From: Micromonospora sp. HM5-17
GTDB lineage: Bacteria > Actinomycetota > Actinomycetes > Mycobacteriales > Micromonosporaceae
Assembly: GCF_003762835.1 (NCBI RefSeq)
Contig: NZ_RJWA01000001.1
Location: 930,001-994,000 of the forward strand
Direction of reading: 5' to 3'
DNA length: 64,000 nucleotides
Under the pieces are notes generated by a model, which was given only the letters and a program-made list of their open reading frames with translations, did no database searches and was not told the origin of the DNA. A program made the translations under genes and the position numbers. This document shows, piece after piece, positions 34,354 through 43,130 of the stretch. Numbering within the stretch: the stretch's first letter is position 1; each line of letters opens with the position of its first letter.

Positions 34354-35155
34354 CCCGGTCGTGGACGAGGTCGGGGCGCTGCTCCGTGAGGCGGCCGCCC
34401 GCGCGATCCTGCCGCTGTTTCGTCAGCTCGGCGACACCGATGTGACGGAGAAGGCCCCCGGCGAGCTGGTGACGGTCGCCGATCGCCGGTCCGAGGAGAT
34501 CCTCGACGCCGGGCTGCGGCGGATCCGCCCCGGCTCGCTGGTGGTCGGCGAGGAGGGCGTCGCGGCGGACCCGGCCGTGCTCGACCGGCTTCGTGGGCCC
34601 GCTGAGGTGTGGGTGGTCGATCCGCTGGACGGGACCGCGAACTTCGCCGCCGGGCGGCGCCCGTTCGCGGTGATGGTGGCGCTGCGGAGCGCCGGGGTGA
34701 CCCGGATCGGCTGGATCCTCGACCCGGTCACGGACACCCTGCTGGTCGGCCGTGCCGGCGCCGGGGCGTACCGGGACGGGCTCGCGGTCCGGACCGCTCC
34801 GGACGTGCTCGAGCCGGAGGCGCTCCGGGGTGCCGTGCCGACCCGGTTCCTCCCGTCCGACCTGCGCGAGCGGATCCGCGCCGGCGGGCGCCGGCTCGGC
34901 GAGCTGCTTCCCGGGCTGCACTGCGCGGGGCAGGAGTACGCCGACATCCTCGCCGGGCGTCAGCACTTCGCCCTCTTCTGGCGGACCCTGCCCTGGGACC
35001 ACGTCCCCGGGGCGCTGATCGTGCGGGAGGCGGGTGGCGTGGTGCGCCGGTTCGACGGCAGCGCGTACGACCCGACCGACGGCCGAACCGGGCTGCTGGT
35101 CGCCGCCAACGAACAGATCTGGCGGACCGTCCACGCCGCACTCCTCGGAAACTGA
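34346..35155 (+). CDS. inositol monophosphatase family protein
   Basis: This 269-aa magnesium-dependent phosphatase of the IMPase/FBPase fold has the metal ligands in VVGEEG (about residue 67), WVVDPLDGTANF (about 90) and WDHVPGALIVREAGG (about 216). Substrates of the family include inositol-1-phosphate, histidinol phosphate and 3'-phosphoadenosine phosphates; which one applies here is not clear from sequence. The GTG start overlaps the end of the 35-aa ORF, implying translational coupling. Confidence 0.92.
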   Translation: MVDPVVDEVGALLREAAARAILPLFRQLGDTDVTEKAPGELVTVADRRSEEILDAGLRRIRPGSLVVGEEGVAADPAVLDRLRGPAEVWVVDPLDGTANFAAGRRPFAVMVALRSAGVTRIGWILDPVTDTLLVGRAGAGAYRDGLAVRTAPDVLEPEALRGAVPTRFLPSDLRERIRAGGRRLGELLPGLHCAGQEYADILAGRQHFALFWRTLPWDHVPGALIVREAGGVVRRFDGSAYDPTDGRTGLLVAANEQIWRTVHAALLGN

Positions 35156-35482
35156 ATCGCGCTCCGATCCATTCCGGTCGGTGGAGTTCGAGCCGGGCCC
35201 GTCAGCCAGCCGCGGACAGGCCTTGGATCTCCACCCATCGATGGATTAACCGGGGTACCGGCGGCTCCCGGAGGTGCCGCGCCGGCGGCTCCATCGTGTC
35301 CGGGCCGGTCGGTATGGCCGTTTTGGCGCAGTCGTCGCCTGAGCCGACAGCGCTCGCGACTTCCGGTAGGCTGACCGGCGGTCTCCGCCGGGTGGCGCCG
35401 TCTGGGCGCCGGGCGGTGCCGCCGCCGAACGGTCACTGTGGATCCTGCGGGGTCGGCGGCCGACGCGGAAGGAATAGCTTTC
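35156..35482. other. structured leader region of the M15-like peptidase gene
   Basis: About 330 bases hold a -10-like TAGGCT (35367-35372). Two stacked GC hairpins follow: CCGGCGG-tct-CCGCCGG (35375-35391) and GGCGCC/GGCGCC (35394-35399 with 35405-35410). The leader between these and the start is about 70 nt. I do not recognise a known riboswitch in it. Confidence 0.45.
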
Positions 35483-36532
35483 GTGCGCATGACGGCCATC
35501 GCGCGGCTGCATGGGCCGCGCCGAGTCACGGCGTGGCTGGTCTCCGCCGTACTCCTCGCCGTGGCACCCACTCTTCTGGTGGCGCCGGCCGCCCGCCCCG
35601 CGGCCGCCGCGCCGAGCAGCCCCGGCGACGAGGGTGGCACCAAGAAGCTGCGCGACGCGCTGGAGGCGGCCACAAAGGGGCACGTCGAGGCGACCAACAG
35701 GCTGGAGAACTCCAGGAAGCGGCAGAAGCAACTCGGTGAGGAGCTGAAGCGGGTCGAGGCCGAGATCGCCACCCTCACCGAGGAGGTGGGGGTGATCGCC
35801 GCCGAGTCGTACCGGCGGGGTCGGCTCACCCCCTTCTCGGCGCTGCTGAACAGCGCCTCGCCCGAGGCGTTCCTGGAGCGTGCCGCCCGGCTCGAGATGA
35901 TCTCGCAGCGCAACGACAAGCAGTTGCGGCTGCTCGGCGAGGCGCTCGATCGGGCCACCCGGGCAAAGCAGGCGATCGACGCCGAGGTCCGGGAGCAGAA
36001 GCGGCAGGTCGAGATCATCGCCAAGAAGAAGCGGGACGCCGAGCGGGCCCTCGCCGCGGTCGGCGGCGGAGCGGCAGGTGGGCTGATCAGCGCGAACTCC
36101 CCGCTGGCGAAGCCGGCGCCGCGCAACTCGGACGGTTCCTGGCCGCGGGAGTCGTGCAGCGTCGACGACCCGACCACCTCCGGCTGCATCACGCCCCGCA
36201 CCCTGCACGCGCTGAACCAGGCCAAGGCGAACGGCTACCGCCGGCACGTCTCCTGCTACCGCAGCGGCGGTGGCGGCGAGCACCCGAAGGGCCGGGCCTG
36301 CGACTTCTCCGCCGCCGCCGGCGGGTTCGAAAACCGGGACGCGACCGGGGGCGACAAGAGCTACGGCGACGCCGTCGCGGCGTTCTTCGTCAAGAACGCC
36401 AGCCGGCTGGGCGTGATGTACGTGATCTGGTATCGGAAGATCTGGATGCCGGGGACCGGGTGGCGGGCGTACAACGGGAACGGCGATCCCGCCTCGGATC
36501 ACACGAACCACGTTCATCTGTCGATGTTGTAG
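35483..36532 (+). CDS. secreted coiled-coil protein with M15-like (ARB_07466) C-terminal domain
   Basis: This 349-aa exported protein has a signal peptide at residues 1-43 (hydrophobic AWLVSAVLLAVAPTLLVAPA, Ala-rich cleavage region). A long coiled coil (about 50-190) is rich in Glu, Lys, Arg and Gln. The C-terminal domain (about 210-349) carries HPKGRACDF, matching the HxxGxAxD metal site of M15/LAS peptidases, and HTNHVHLSM, giving the HxH pair. These features predict a zinc-dependent peptidoglycan-acting enzyme or a regulator of one, with the coiled coil as partner interface, as in actinomycete cell-wall hydrolase regulators. The start is GTG after GGAAGGA. A downstream ATG two codons on is also possible. 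Confidence 0.85.
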   Translation: MRMTAIARLHGPRRVTAWLVSAVLLAVAPTLLVAPAARPAAAAPSSPGDEGGTKKLRDALEAATKGHVEATNRLENSRKRQKQLGEELKRVEAEIATLTEEVGVIAAESYRRGRLTPFSALLNSASPEAFLERAARLEMISQRNDKQLRLLGEALDRATRAKQAIDAEVREQKRQVEIIAKKKRDAERALAAVGGGAAGGLISANSPLAKPAPRNSDGSWPRESCSVDDPTTSGCITPRTLHALNQAKANGYRRHVSCYRSGGGGEHPKGRACDFSAAAGGFENRDATGGDKSYGDAVAAFFVKNASRLGVMYVIWYRKIWMPGTGWRAYNGNGDPASDHTNHVHLSML

Positions 36533-36568
36533 CCCGAATCCGGCCGTCGACTACGTACCATCGCTGCG

Positions 36569-38131
36569 ATGGACGCTTCCCAGCCCGAGGTGATCGACCC
36601 GGGTACGCAGCCGAAACAGTCGGCGCAGGGCCCGGACCGGGCCCTGCCGCCGGGACTCGCCGCGGCGCTGGTCTTCCTCTCCAGCGGCGCCGTCCTCGTG
36701 CTGGAGACGGCGTCGCTGCGGCTGGTGGGCCCGTACGTCGGGGTCACGCTCCAGGTCACCAGCTCGGTGATCGGCGTGGCGCTGGCCGCGATCGCGTACG
36801 GTGCCTGGGTCGGTGGTTGGCTCGCCGACCGCCGCGACCCGCGGACGCTGCTCGCCCCGGCGCTGCTGTTGGCCGGCATCACCACCGCGCTGAGTCTGCC
36901 GATCGTCCGGTACGCCGGGGAGGTGCTGCGTGGCGATGCCGCCGTCGGCATCCTGCTGCTCACCGCGCTGGCGATCTTCCTGCCGGCGGCGCTGCTCTCC
37001 GCGATCACCCCGATGGTGGTCACGTTGCAGCTCGGCGACCTGCGCCGGACCGGCCAGGTGGTCGGCCGGCTCTCCAGCATCGGCACCCTCGGCGGGATCA
37101 CCGCCACCCTGGTCACCGGGTTCGTGCTGGTCGCGGCCCTGCCCAGCAGCGTCATCATCATCAGCCTGGCGGTGCTGCTCGGGCTGACCGGACTGGCCGT
37201 CGGCGGCTACCTGCATCGTCGTCGCACCACGCTGCCCCGGGCGTCCCGGGCCACCGCCGCGCTGGCCGTGCTGGGGCTCGCCGGTGCCTCGCTCTCGGCG
37301 GTCGCCCCGACCCCGTGCGACGTGGAGACCGCGTACCACTGCGCCTCGGTGGAACCGGACCCGGCGAACTCCACCGGACGGCTGCTGGTGCTCAACTCGG
37401 CGTGGCACTCCTACGTGGACCTGGCCGACCCGACCCACCTCGAGTTCGCGTACACCCAGTGGCTCGGGGCGGTGGCGGACGTGCTCGCCCCGGCCGGGCA
37501 GGCACTGGAGGCCGTCCACCTCGGGGGTGGCGGCTTCACCATGCCGCGCTACCTCACCGCGACCCGTCCCGGCACCCGCAACGAGGTGTACGAGATCGAC
37601 GGTGAGCTGGTCGAACTCGGCCGCCGCGAACTCGACGTACGCCTCGGGCCGGAGCTGCGGGCCCGGATCGGCGACGCGCGGATGCTGATCGGCGAACGGC
37701 CGGACCGGAGCGCGGACCTGGTGATCGGGGACGCCTTCGGGCACCTCGTGGTGCCGTGGCATCTGGCGACCCGGGAGATGGCCGCCGAGATCCGCCGGGT
37801 GGTGCGGCCGGGCGGGATCTACGCGCAGAACGTCATCGACCACCCGCCGCTGCGCTTCATCCGGGCCGAGGTGGCCACGGTGGCGGCCGAGTTCCCGCAC
37901 GTCGCGCTGATCGCGCCGCCGGCCGCCATCGCCGGGAAGCAGGGGGCGAACTTCGTCATCGTCGCCTCGGCCGCGCCGCTGCCGCTGGAGCCGCTGCGCC
38001 AGCGGCTCAGCACGACGGCCCGGGAGCCGGTCATCCTGCTGTCCGGTGCCGACCTCGACAACTTCGTCGACGACGCGCTGGTCCTCACCGACGAGTACGC
38101 CCCGGTCGACCAACTGCTGGCCACCGCCTAG
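36569..38131 (+). CDS. membrane-fused spermidine synthase-like protein
   Basis: This 520-aa protein has an N-terminal half with about seven to eight membrane helices (residues 28-240). A C-terminal spermidine synthase-like/SAM-binding domain follows (about 270-510): VHLGGGGFTMPRYL, YEIDGELVELGRREL, ADLVIGDAFG and RRVVRPGGIYAQNV. The family couples a transporter-like module to a polyamine-synthase fold; substrates are unproven. The ATG is seven bases after TACCAT (36556-36561), consistent with a leaderless mRNA. It is convergent with the ktrA-type gene, 19 bases apart. Confidence 0.9.
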   Translation: MDASQPEVIDPGTQPKQSAQGPDRALPPGLAAALVFLSSGAVLVLETASLRLVGPYVGVTLQVTSSVIGVALAAIAYGAWVGGWLADRRDPRTLLAPALLLAGITTALSLPIVRYAGEVLRGDAAVGILLLTALAIFLPAALLSAITPMVVTLQLGDLRRTGQVVGRLSSIGTLGGITATLVTGFVLVAALPSSVIIISLAVLLGLTGLAVGGYLHRRRTTLPRASRATAALAVLGLAGASLSAVAPTPCDVETAYHCASVEPDPANSTGRLLVLNSAWHSYVDLADPTHLEFAYTQWLGAVADVLAPAGQALEAVHLGGGGFTMPRYLTATRPGTRNEVYEIDGELVELGRRELDVRLGPELRARIGDARMLIGERPDRSADLVIGDAFGHLVVPWHLATREMAAEIRRVVRPGGIYAQNVIDHPPLRFIRAEVATVAAEFPHVALIAPPAAIAGKQGANFVIVASAAPLPLEPLRQRLSTTAREPVILLSGADLDNFVDDALVLTDEYAPVDQLLATA

Positions 38132-38150
38132 CCCGCGCGGCACACGTGGT

Positions 38151-38831
38151 TCAGCTCATCGTGGCGAACCGGCGGACCTGGTCGATCGATCCCTCGAGGA
38201 CGAGGGCACAGTCCTCGGTGATCACCATGTCCGGCGCGATCGGCAGGACCGTACCGTCGGGGCGGCTCACGGCGAGGAACGTCACGCCGTACGCGTCCCG
38301 CGCGTCGATCTCGCCCAGCCGGCGGCCGTAGAACGAGGCCGGTGCCCGGGTCTTCGCGATGGCGACGTCGTTGCCGATCTCGATGAAGTCGAGGAGCTGG
38401 CTGACGATGAGGTTGGCCACCCGCTCGGCGACGGCCGCCTCGGGAAAGATCACGTGATGGGCGCCGACCGCCGAGAGGATCTTCGCATGCTGCTCGGAGG
38501 TGGCCCGGCCCCAGATCTCGGGCAGGCCGAGTTCGGCGAGGGCCAGGACGCTCAACACGCTCTGCTCGACGGCGGTGCCGATCGCCACCACGGCCCGCTG
38601 GAAGTCCGTCACGCCGAGCTGGCGCAGCGCCTCGCCGTCGGTCGCGTCGGCCTGGACCACGTGGGTGAAGCGGTGCGACCACCGCTCGACCGTGTCCGGG
38701 TTGTCGTCGACCGCGAGCACCTCGTGGCCGAGTCGGGTCAGCGAGTCGGCGACCTGGGCGCCGAACCGGCCGAGCCCGATCACCAGGACCGTCTCCGCGC
38801 CGGCGGCGTACCGCCTCCGCCTAACCGACAA
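38151..38831 (-). CDS. potassium-channel RCK subunit, KtrA/TrkA type
   Basis: This 226-aa cytoplasmic gating subunit of a K+ uptake system has an N-terminal RCK-N NAD(H)/ATP-binding Rossmann domain (VLVIGLGRFGAQVADSL, then VLAVDDNPDTV and VVQADATD). A C-terminal TrkA-C domain follows (about 140-226). It forms a ring under the membrane subunit encoded just upstream. The most plausible start is TTG at 38831, which overlaps the KtrB stop by 11 bases and gives the normal KtrA length. No strong ribosome binding site is visible, consistent with coupling. Confidence 0.92.
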   Translation of the reverse strand: MSVRRRRYAAGAETVLVIGLGRFGAQVADSLTRLGHEVLAVDDNPDTVERWSHRFTHVVQADATDGEALRQLGVTDFQRAVVAIGTAVEQSVLSVLALAELGLPEIWGRATSEQHAKILSAVGAHHVIFPEAAVAERVANLIVSQLLDFIEIGNDVAIAKTRAPASFYGRRLGEIDARDAYGVTFLAVSRPDGTVLPIAPDMVITEDCALVLEGSIDQVRRFATMS

Positions 38832-40230
38832 TGGGGCGCTCCTCGGGATAGCGGTACCGGCGGTGCCGGGCGTGCAGGGCGAGCGCGGAGCCCGCGACCA
38901 GGGTGCCGACCCGGCCGACGAACATGAGCAGGATCAGCACCACCTGCGCCCCGGCCGGCAGGTGGGGCGTGATGCCGGTGCTCAGACCGGCGGTGGAGAA
39001 CGCCGAGATCGTCTCGAACACGACCTTGTACTGCCGTATCCCGGAGGTGAAGCCGAGCAGCGCCAGGGACGAGCCGACGACCAGGGCCACCCCGAGCAGG
39101 GCGACGGTCAGCGCCTGCCGCTGTGCGCTCCCGGCGATCCTACGTCGGCCGACCACCACGTCGGCCTCGCCCCGCAACTGTGCCCAGATGACGAAGGCGA
39201 GCAGGAAGAACGTCGTCACCTTGATCCCGCCGGCGGTGGAGGCGCTGCCGCCACCGATGAACATCAGGCCGATGACGATCGCCAGCGTCTCGTCCGCCAT
39301 CGCGTCGTAGTCCAGGCTCTGTGGTCCGCCCGACCGGGGAATCGTTCCCTGTACGAAGGCCGCCAGCACCTTGCTCGGCAGGCTGAGTGGTCCCAGGGTC
39401 TCGGGGTTGCGCCACTCCAGGCCGAGCACGGTGACGAAGCCGATCGCCAGCAGGCTGAGCGAGCCGAAGACGGTGATCCGGGTGTGCACCGACCAGCGGT
39501 CCGGAGTCCGCCAGCCGCGGGCGAGTTCGGACAGCACCGGGAAGCCGGTGGCGCCGATGATCACTCCGATGGTCAGCGGCAGGCAGATCCACCAGTCGTC
39601 GACGAATGTCCGAAGGCTGTCGGGGAACAGCGTGAAGCCGCAGTTGTTGAAGGCCTGGATCGCGTGGAAGACGCCGTACCAGAGGGCGCGTCCGACGGAG
39701 TAGTCGTAGGCGAAGAAGAGGCGGCCGGCCACGATCAGCGCGATCGCCGCCTCGCAGCGCAGCACGATGCCGGCGATCTGGAGCAGCAGCCGCCGGGGGT
39801 TGCCGAGGTCCGCCCGAGGGCTCTCCGCCTGGAGGAGCAGGCGGTTGCGCAGCCCGAGTCGTTTCGCCACGAGCAGTGCCAGCAGCATGGCGGCGGTCAT
39901 CACCCCCAACCCGCCGATCTGGGTGAGCAGCGCGATGACCACGTGGCCGAACGGGCTCCAGTAGTCGGGCGTGTGGGTCAGCGCGAGCCCGGTGGTGGAG
40001 AGCGCCGAGGTCGCGGTGAAGAGGGCGACCAGGAATGGGGTGGCGCCCGGAGCGCTCTTGGCGATCGGCAGCAGGAGCGCGGCGGTCCCGATGGCGATGA
40101 TCGCCATAGCGGCGAGGGGCACGCTCCGGACCGGATGTCCCAGAACGCGGCGTACCCGGATCCCCCGATCCGTCACGCGACCAGTGTCATTCGGCCAGGG
40201 GCGAGCATCGGGACAACTATTCGGATTCAT
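38821..40230 (-). CDS. K+ transporter membrane subunit, KtrB/TrkH family
   Basis: This 469-aa protein is the ion-conducting subunit of a Ktr/Trk system. Four pseudo-repeated M1-P-M2 units carry selectivity-filter glycines in TSALSTTGLAL, QAFNNCGFTLF, GGGSASTAGGIKV and SAFSTAGLSTG. It has at least eight membrane helices and pairs with KtrA, whose gene overlaps the end. The ATG is five bases after TACACT on the minus strand (40236-40241), so it probably has its own leaderless promoter although the receptor gene ends only 30 bases upstream. An alternative start is GTG 40176. Confidence 0.93.
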   Translation of the reverse strand: MNPNSCPDARPWPNDTGRVTDRGIRVRRVLGHPVRSVPLAAMAIIAIGTAALLLPIAKSAPGATPFLVALFTATSALSTTGLALTHTPDYWSPFGHVVIALLTQIGGLGVMTAAMLLALLVAKRLGLRNRLLLQAESPRADLGNPRRLLLQIAGIVLRCEAAIALIVAGRLFFAYDYSVGRALWYGVFHAIQAFNNCGFTLFPDSLRTFVDDWWICLPLTIGVIIGATGFPVLSELARGWRTPDRWSVHTRITVFGSLSLLAIGFVTVLGLEWRNPETLGPLSLPSKVLAAFVQGTIPRSGGPQSLDYDAMADETLAIVIGLMFIGGGSASTAGGIKVTTFFLLAFVIWAQLRGEADVVVGRRRIAGSAQRQALTVALLGVALVVGSSLALLGFTSGIRQYKVVFETISAFSTAGLSTGITPHLPAGAQVVLILLMFVGRVGTLVAGSALALHARHRRYRYPEERPIVG

Positions 40231-40260
40231 CCCAAAGTGTACGCGGTCACCGGTGGGTGC

Positions 40261-40887
40261 TCAGGCGGGCCGGCAGCCCGGGTCGGGTTCGCCGTCGGCC
40301 ACCCCGCAGTGGAAGACCTCGACCGGCTCGGCCGCCACGTCGGGCACCCGGACCACCCGCATCAGCGAGATGCGTTTCGCCACCGGTTCGCCGGAGTCGG
40401 GTGCGAAGCGGATCGGCCCGGCCACCCCCGGGAAGCCCTGCTCCGCGTTCTGCCGCAGCACCTCGACGTGCACCCCGAGCGGGTTGAGCGCCCGCGGGTC
40501 CCAGCGCTGGCGCGGGTTGGCGTGCCGGAGCCGGGCCGCCAGCGCCTCCACCGCGCGGATCATCATGGTCGCCGCGTCGTACGCCAGGCTGACCCGCTCG
40601 CCGACCTGAACAGGGGCGTCGTCCCGACACCGGGGCTGGTCGAGCAGCCCGTCGGCCTGGATCCAGGTCAGGAAGCTGCTTCGTACGTCGTCCCGACGGT
40701 CCCGGGCGGCCCGCAGCCTCGCGCAGGTCGCCAGGGCGGCCTTCGACACGTACGTCACCGGGAGGTTGCCCGGCGCGCTCACCCGTAGGCTCGGGTTGGC
40801 CATGTAGCGGTTGACGGAGTCGTCGGCGACCAGGTGCCGGGGCGGGTTCGGGCCGCACTCCTTCAGCGCCCGCAGGAAGCCGTCGAA
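40261..40887 (-). pseudogene. 3' part of TM receptor gene beyond in-frame TAG
   Basis: The reading frame of the receptor gene (40888-42969) continues without shift past its TAG for 208 further codons to a stop at 40261-40263. It encodes FDGFLRALKECGPNPPRHLVADDSVNRY, then VTYVSKAALATC..., LAYDAATMMIRAVEALA... and a Cys-Gly-Val tail. This is the second lobe of a periplasmic binding-protein fold of the branched-chain amino-acid receptor type, with DA(A)TMMIRAVE matching the family's hinge/helix region. An ATG at 40803 could start a separate 180-aa product, but there is no ribosome binding site. I treat it as the severed C-terminal part. Confidence 0.75.
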
Positions 40888-42969
40888 CTAGGACCAGCGT
40901 CCCGCGAAGATCAGCATCCCGGGATAGCCGCACTCGTCGGTCAACCGCTGACCGGTACGCCACTCGTCGACCCGGTCGAGCCGGTCGCCGAAGCGTCGTC
41001 GCAGGCCGTCGACCAGGGTGCTGACGTACAGGTCCTCGGTCAGCGAGCTGTTCTCGCCCGTGGTGTAGTACACCCGCGCCTCGTCGACCCGCAGCACCTG
41101 CCGGGCGTACTCGGCCATCAGCACGACCTGGTCGCGGTTGGGCGCGGACATCTGGAGGTAGAGGTCGGAGTTGGCGTCCATGTCGTCCGCGGAGAGGGTC
41201 GGCGCGAGGGCCGGCAGGCCGATCCGGTTGAGTTCGCGCAGCGCGAGCGCCGTGCTGGTGCGGCTGTCGACCAGACCCACCACCCCGAGCACGGTCGGGT
41301 CCTTTCGGGCCAGCTCCGCCAGCATCGCCACCGCCGGTCCGGCGTGCCGCATCTGGCGCCCGCCGTTGGCGACGACGGTCCGGAGCAGCGCCGCGCCGTC
41401 CGCGCCGGCCGACTCCTGCAGCAGCGCGTACTGCGCGGTCGCCATCCCCTCCAACTCCTCGCGTTCGGAGACGTACGACTCCTCGTCGGCCCGGGTGCGG
41501 TTGCCGGTCAGTGTGCCCAGGTAGACCAGGGTGAGGAACGGCCGGCGCCGGTCGCTGCGTTCCCAGACCTGCCGGGCGGCGACGTTCTGGGCGAAGATCC
41601 ACCGCTGGATGCTCCGGAGCCGGTCCTGCCCCGGGTCCCGGTTGAAGACGTGGGCGGCGGAGTCGCTGTAGCCGACGCACTCGCCGCCGATCAGTCGGAC
41701 CGACACCGCGGCCTCCAGGGACGCGACCGGGTGGCAGTCCAGGGACCAGCGGCGGTCCGCCCAGACCGCTCCGGAGCCGACGAGGAGCAGGCAGAGTGCG
41801 GCGGGCAGGAACCGGCGCGACCACCACGGTGGGCTCGGCGGGGTGAAGGCGTGGGCGCCGCCCCGGGGTTCGGCCCCGGTGACGCTGGGGTCGCCGACCA
41901 GCAACACGAGGAGCCAGGCACCGGGCCGGCGCAGCCGCCGGGTCTCCGGCAGCACGTCGGCCCACTCGGCGTACGCCTCGTCCGCGTCGACCAGGGGATG
42001 GGGGTCGGGCAGTTCGGGTGGCGCGGCCGAGCCGGAGACGACGACCAGCAGCGGGTCGTTGCGGCCGGTCTCGTTCCGGACGTCGTTGATCAGCCGGGCC
42101 AGGGTGTGTCCGGCGTCGCCCGGGGTGACCCGGTCGAGCAGCAGCACCGGGTACGCCGTGCGTCGCCATTCCCCGGGCCGCCAGATCCGCCGCCGGTACG
42201 CCTGCCGCAGGTCCTCCAGGAAGGCGTGGACGAGCAGCTTGTGAACCTGGTCGGGCTGCTCGTTGTCGCGCCACCCCGCGGCGAGGCGCTCGGCGAAGCC
42301 GAGGAAGGTCACCGACTGTCGGGGCGCGAGGTACTGCTGGCGCATGAACCACCGGTAGTGGCGGCCGAACAGCGGCACCCGCCCGGAGACCGCGACCCGG
42401 AAGACGATGCTGGGGATCGCCCGCCGGACCAGCCAGAAGGCGAACTGGTACGCGGTGGTGACGGCGTCCTCGCCCCCGCTCGGCACCCCGGCGGCGGTGT
42501 CGGCGACGGCCGGTCGCCCGCGCCGGTCCCGGAGCCGCCGGGCCAGGGTCCGGCGGCGGTCGCCCGCGTCCACCTCCTCGGCCGAGCTCTGGTGGAGCAG
42601 CCAGTCCGCGAGCGGGTAGTGCCGGAACCGGAGCCGTTCTCCGCCGAACGCCTCCAGGGAGAGGTGGCGGTACACCTCGCGCAGCACGGCGGCGAGGTCA
42701 CCCTCGGCGGCGGACGTCGCCGGGAGGGCCGACACGTCGAGGACGGCGTGGGGGATCCGCCGTCGCTGTCCCCGGCCGAGGAGCCGGTGGAGCAGACCGA
42801 TCAGGTCGGGCGCCCCGCCGGCGCGGACGAGCCAGATCACCGGAAGGCGTCGCTCGCCCCGCCGGGGGCGGCGGAGCAGACCGGCCAGGAGCGCGAGGAA
42901 CTCCGAGCCACCGGACGGAAGACGTTCCCGGCCTGTCGCCGGCTGCTTCCTGGCTGCCAGCTCCGCCAT
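40888..42969 (-). CDS. TM receptor: NTPase-like N-terminus plus periplasmic-binding domain, cut by TAG
   Basis: The open part encodes 693 aa; the intact gene would encode about 902 aa (40261-42969). Residues 1-370 are cytoplasmic and resemble a P-loop/NACHT-like effector region (LPVIWLVRAGGAPDLIGLLHRLL, YPVLLLDRVTPGDAGHTL), but no perfect Walker A is visible. One membrane helix follows (about 386-406, LPAALCLLLVGSGAVWA). The ectodomain resembles the first lobe of a LivJ/LivK-type ligand-binding protein (FLTLVYLGTL, VLGVVGLVDSRTSTALALRELN, GLPALAPTLSADDMD). The frame stops at TAG (40888-40890) within the fold, after FAGRWS. The ATG has GGAGGTG. Likely a ligand-sensing membrane receptor, now interrupted or misassembled. 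Confidence 0.75.
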   Translation of the reverse strand: MAELAARKQPATGRERLPSGGSEFLALLAGLLRRPRRGERRLPVIWLVRAGGAPDLIGLLHRLLGRGQRRRIPHAVLDVSALPATSAAEGDLAAVLREVYRHLSLEAFGGERLRFRHYPLADWLLHQSSAEEVDAGDRRRTLARRLRDRRGRPAVADTAAGVPSGGEDAVTTAYQFAFWLVRRAIPSIVFRVAVSGRVPLFGRHYRWFMRQQYLAPRQSVTFLGFAERLAAGWRDNEQPDQVHKLLVHAFLEDLRQAYRRRIWRPGEWRRTAYPVLLLDRVTPGDAGHTLARLINDVRNETGRNDPLLVVVSGSAAPPELPDPHPLVDADEAYAEWADVLPETRRLRRPGAWLLVLLVGDPSVTGAEPRGGAHAFTPPSPPWWSRRFLPAALCLLLVGSGAVWADRRWSLDCHPVASLEAAVSVRLIGGECVGYSDSAAHVFNRDPGQDRLRSIQRWIFAQNVAARQVWERSDRRRPFLTLVYLGTLTGNRTRADEESYVSEREELEGMATAQYALLQESAGADGAALLRTVVANGGRQMRHAGPAVAMLAELARKDPTVLGVVGLVDSRTSTALALRELNRIGLPALAPTLSADDMDANSDLYLQMSAPNRDQVVLMAEYARQVLRVDEARVYYTTGENSSLTEDLYVSTLVDGLRRRFGDRLDRVDEWRTGQRLTDECGYPGMLIFAGRWS

Positions 42970-43130
42970 CGCGCACCTCCGACCACGACCGTGGGTGGCT
43001 GTCACATGACCACAGTGTGGTCGCGTGAGACAAGGGTCACCCGGACCGGCTGCGCCGCGGCCGTCGGCGGGCCCGGCGCGGGGCCCGCCGACGGCGCGGT
43101 CGACGGTTCTGCGCTGTCGTCGTGGCGCCG

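Noticed and set aside
35367-35482. A c-di-AMP (ydaO-type) riboswitch upstream of the M15-like peptidase gene, as seen before some actinomycete wall genes.
   Set aside because: The leader has GC hairpins, but I could not find the conserved ydaO sequence blocks. A covariance-model search would decide.
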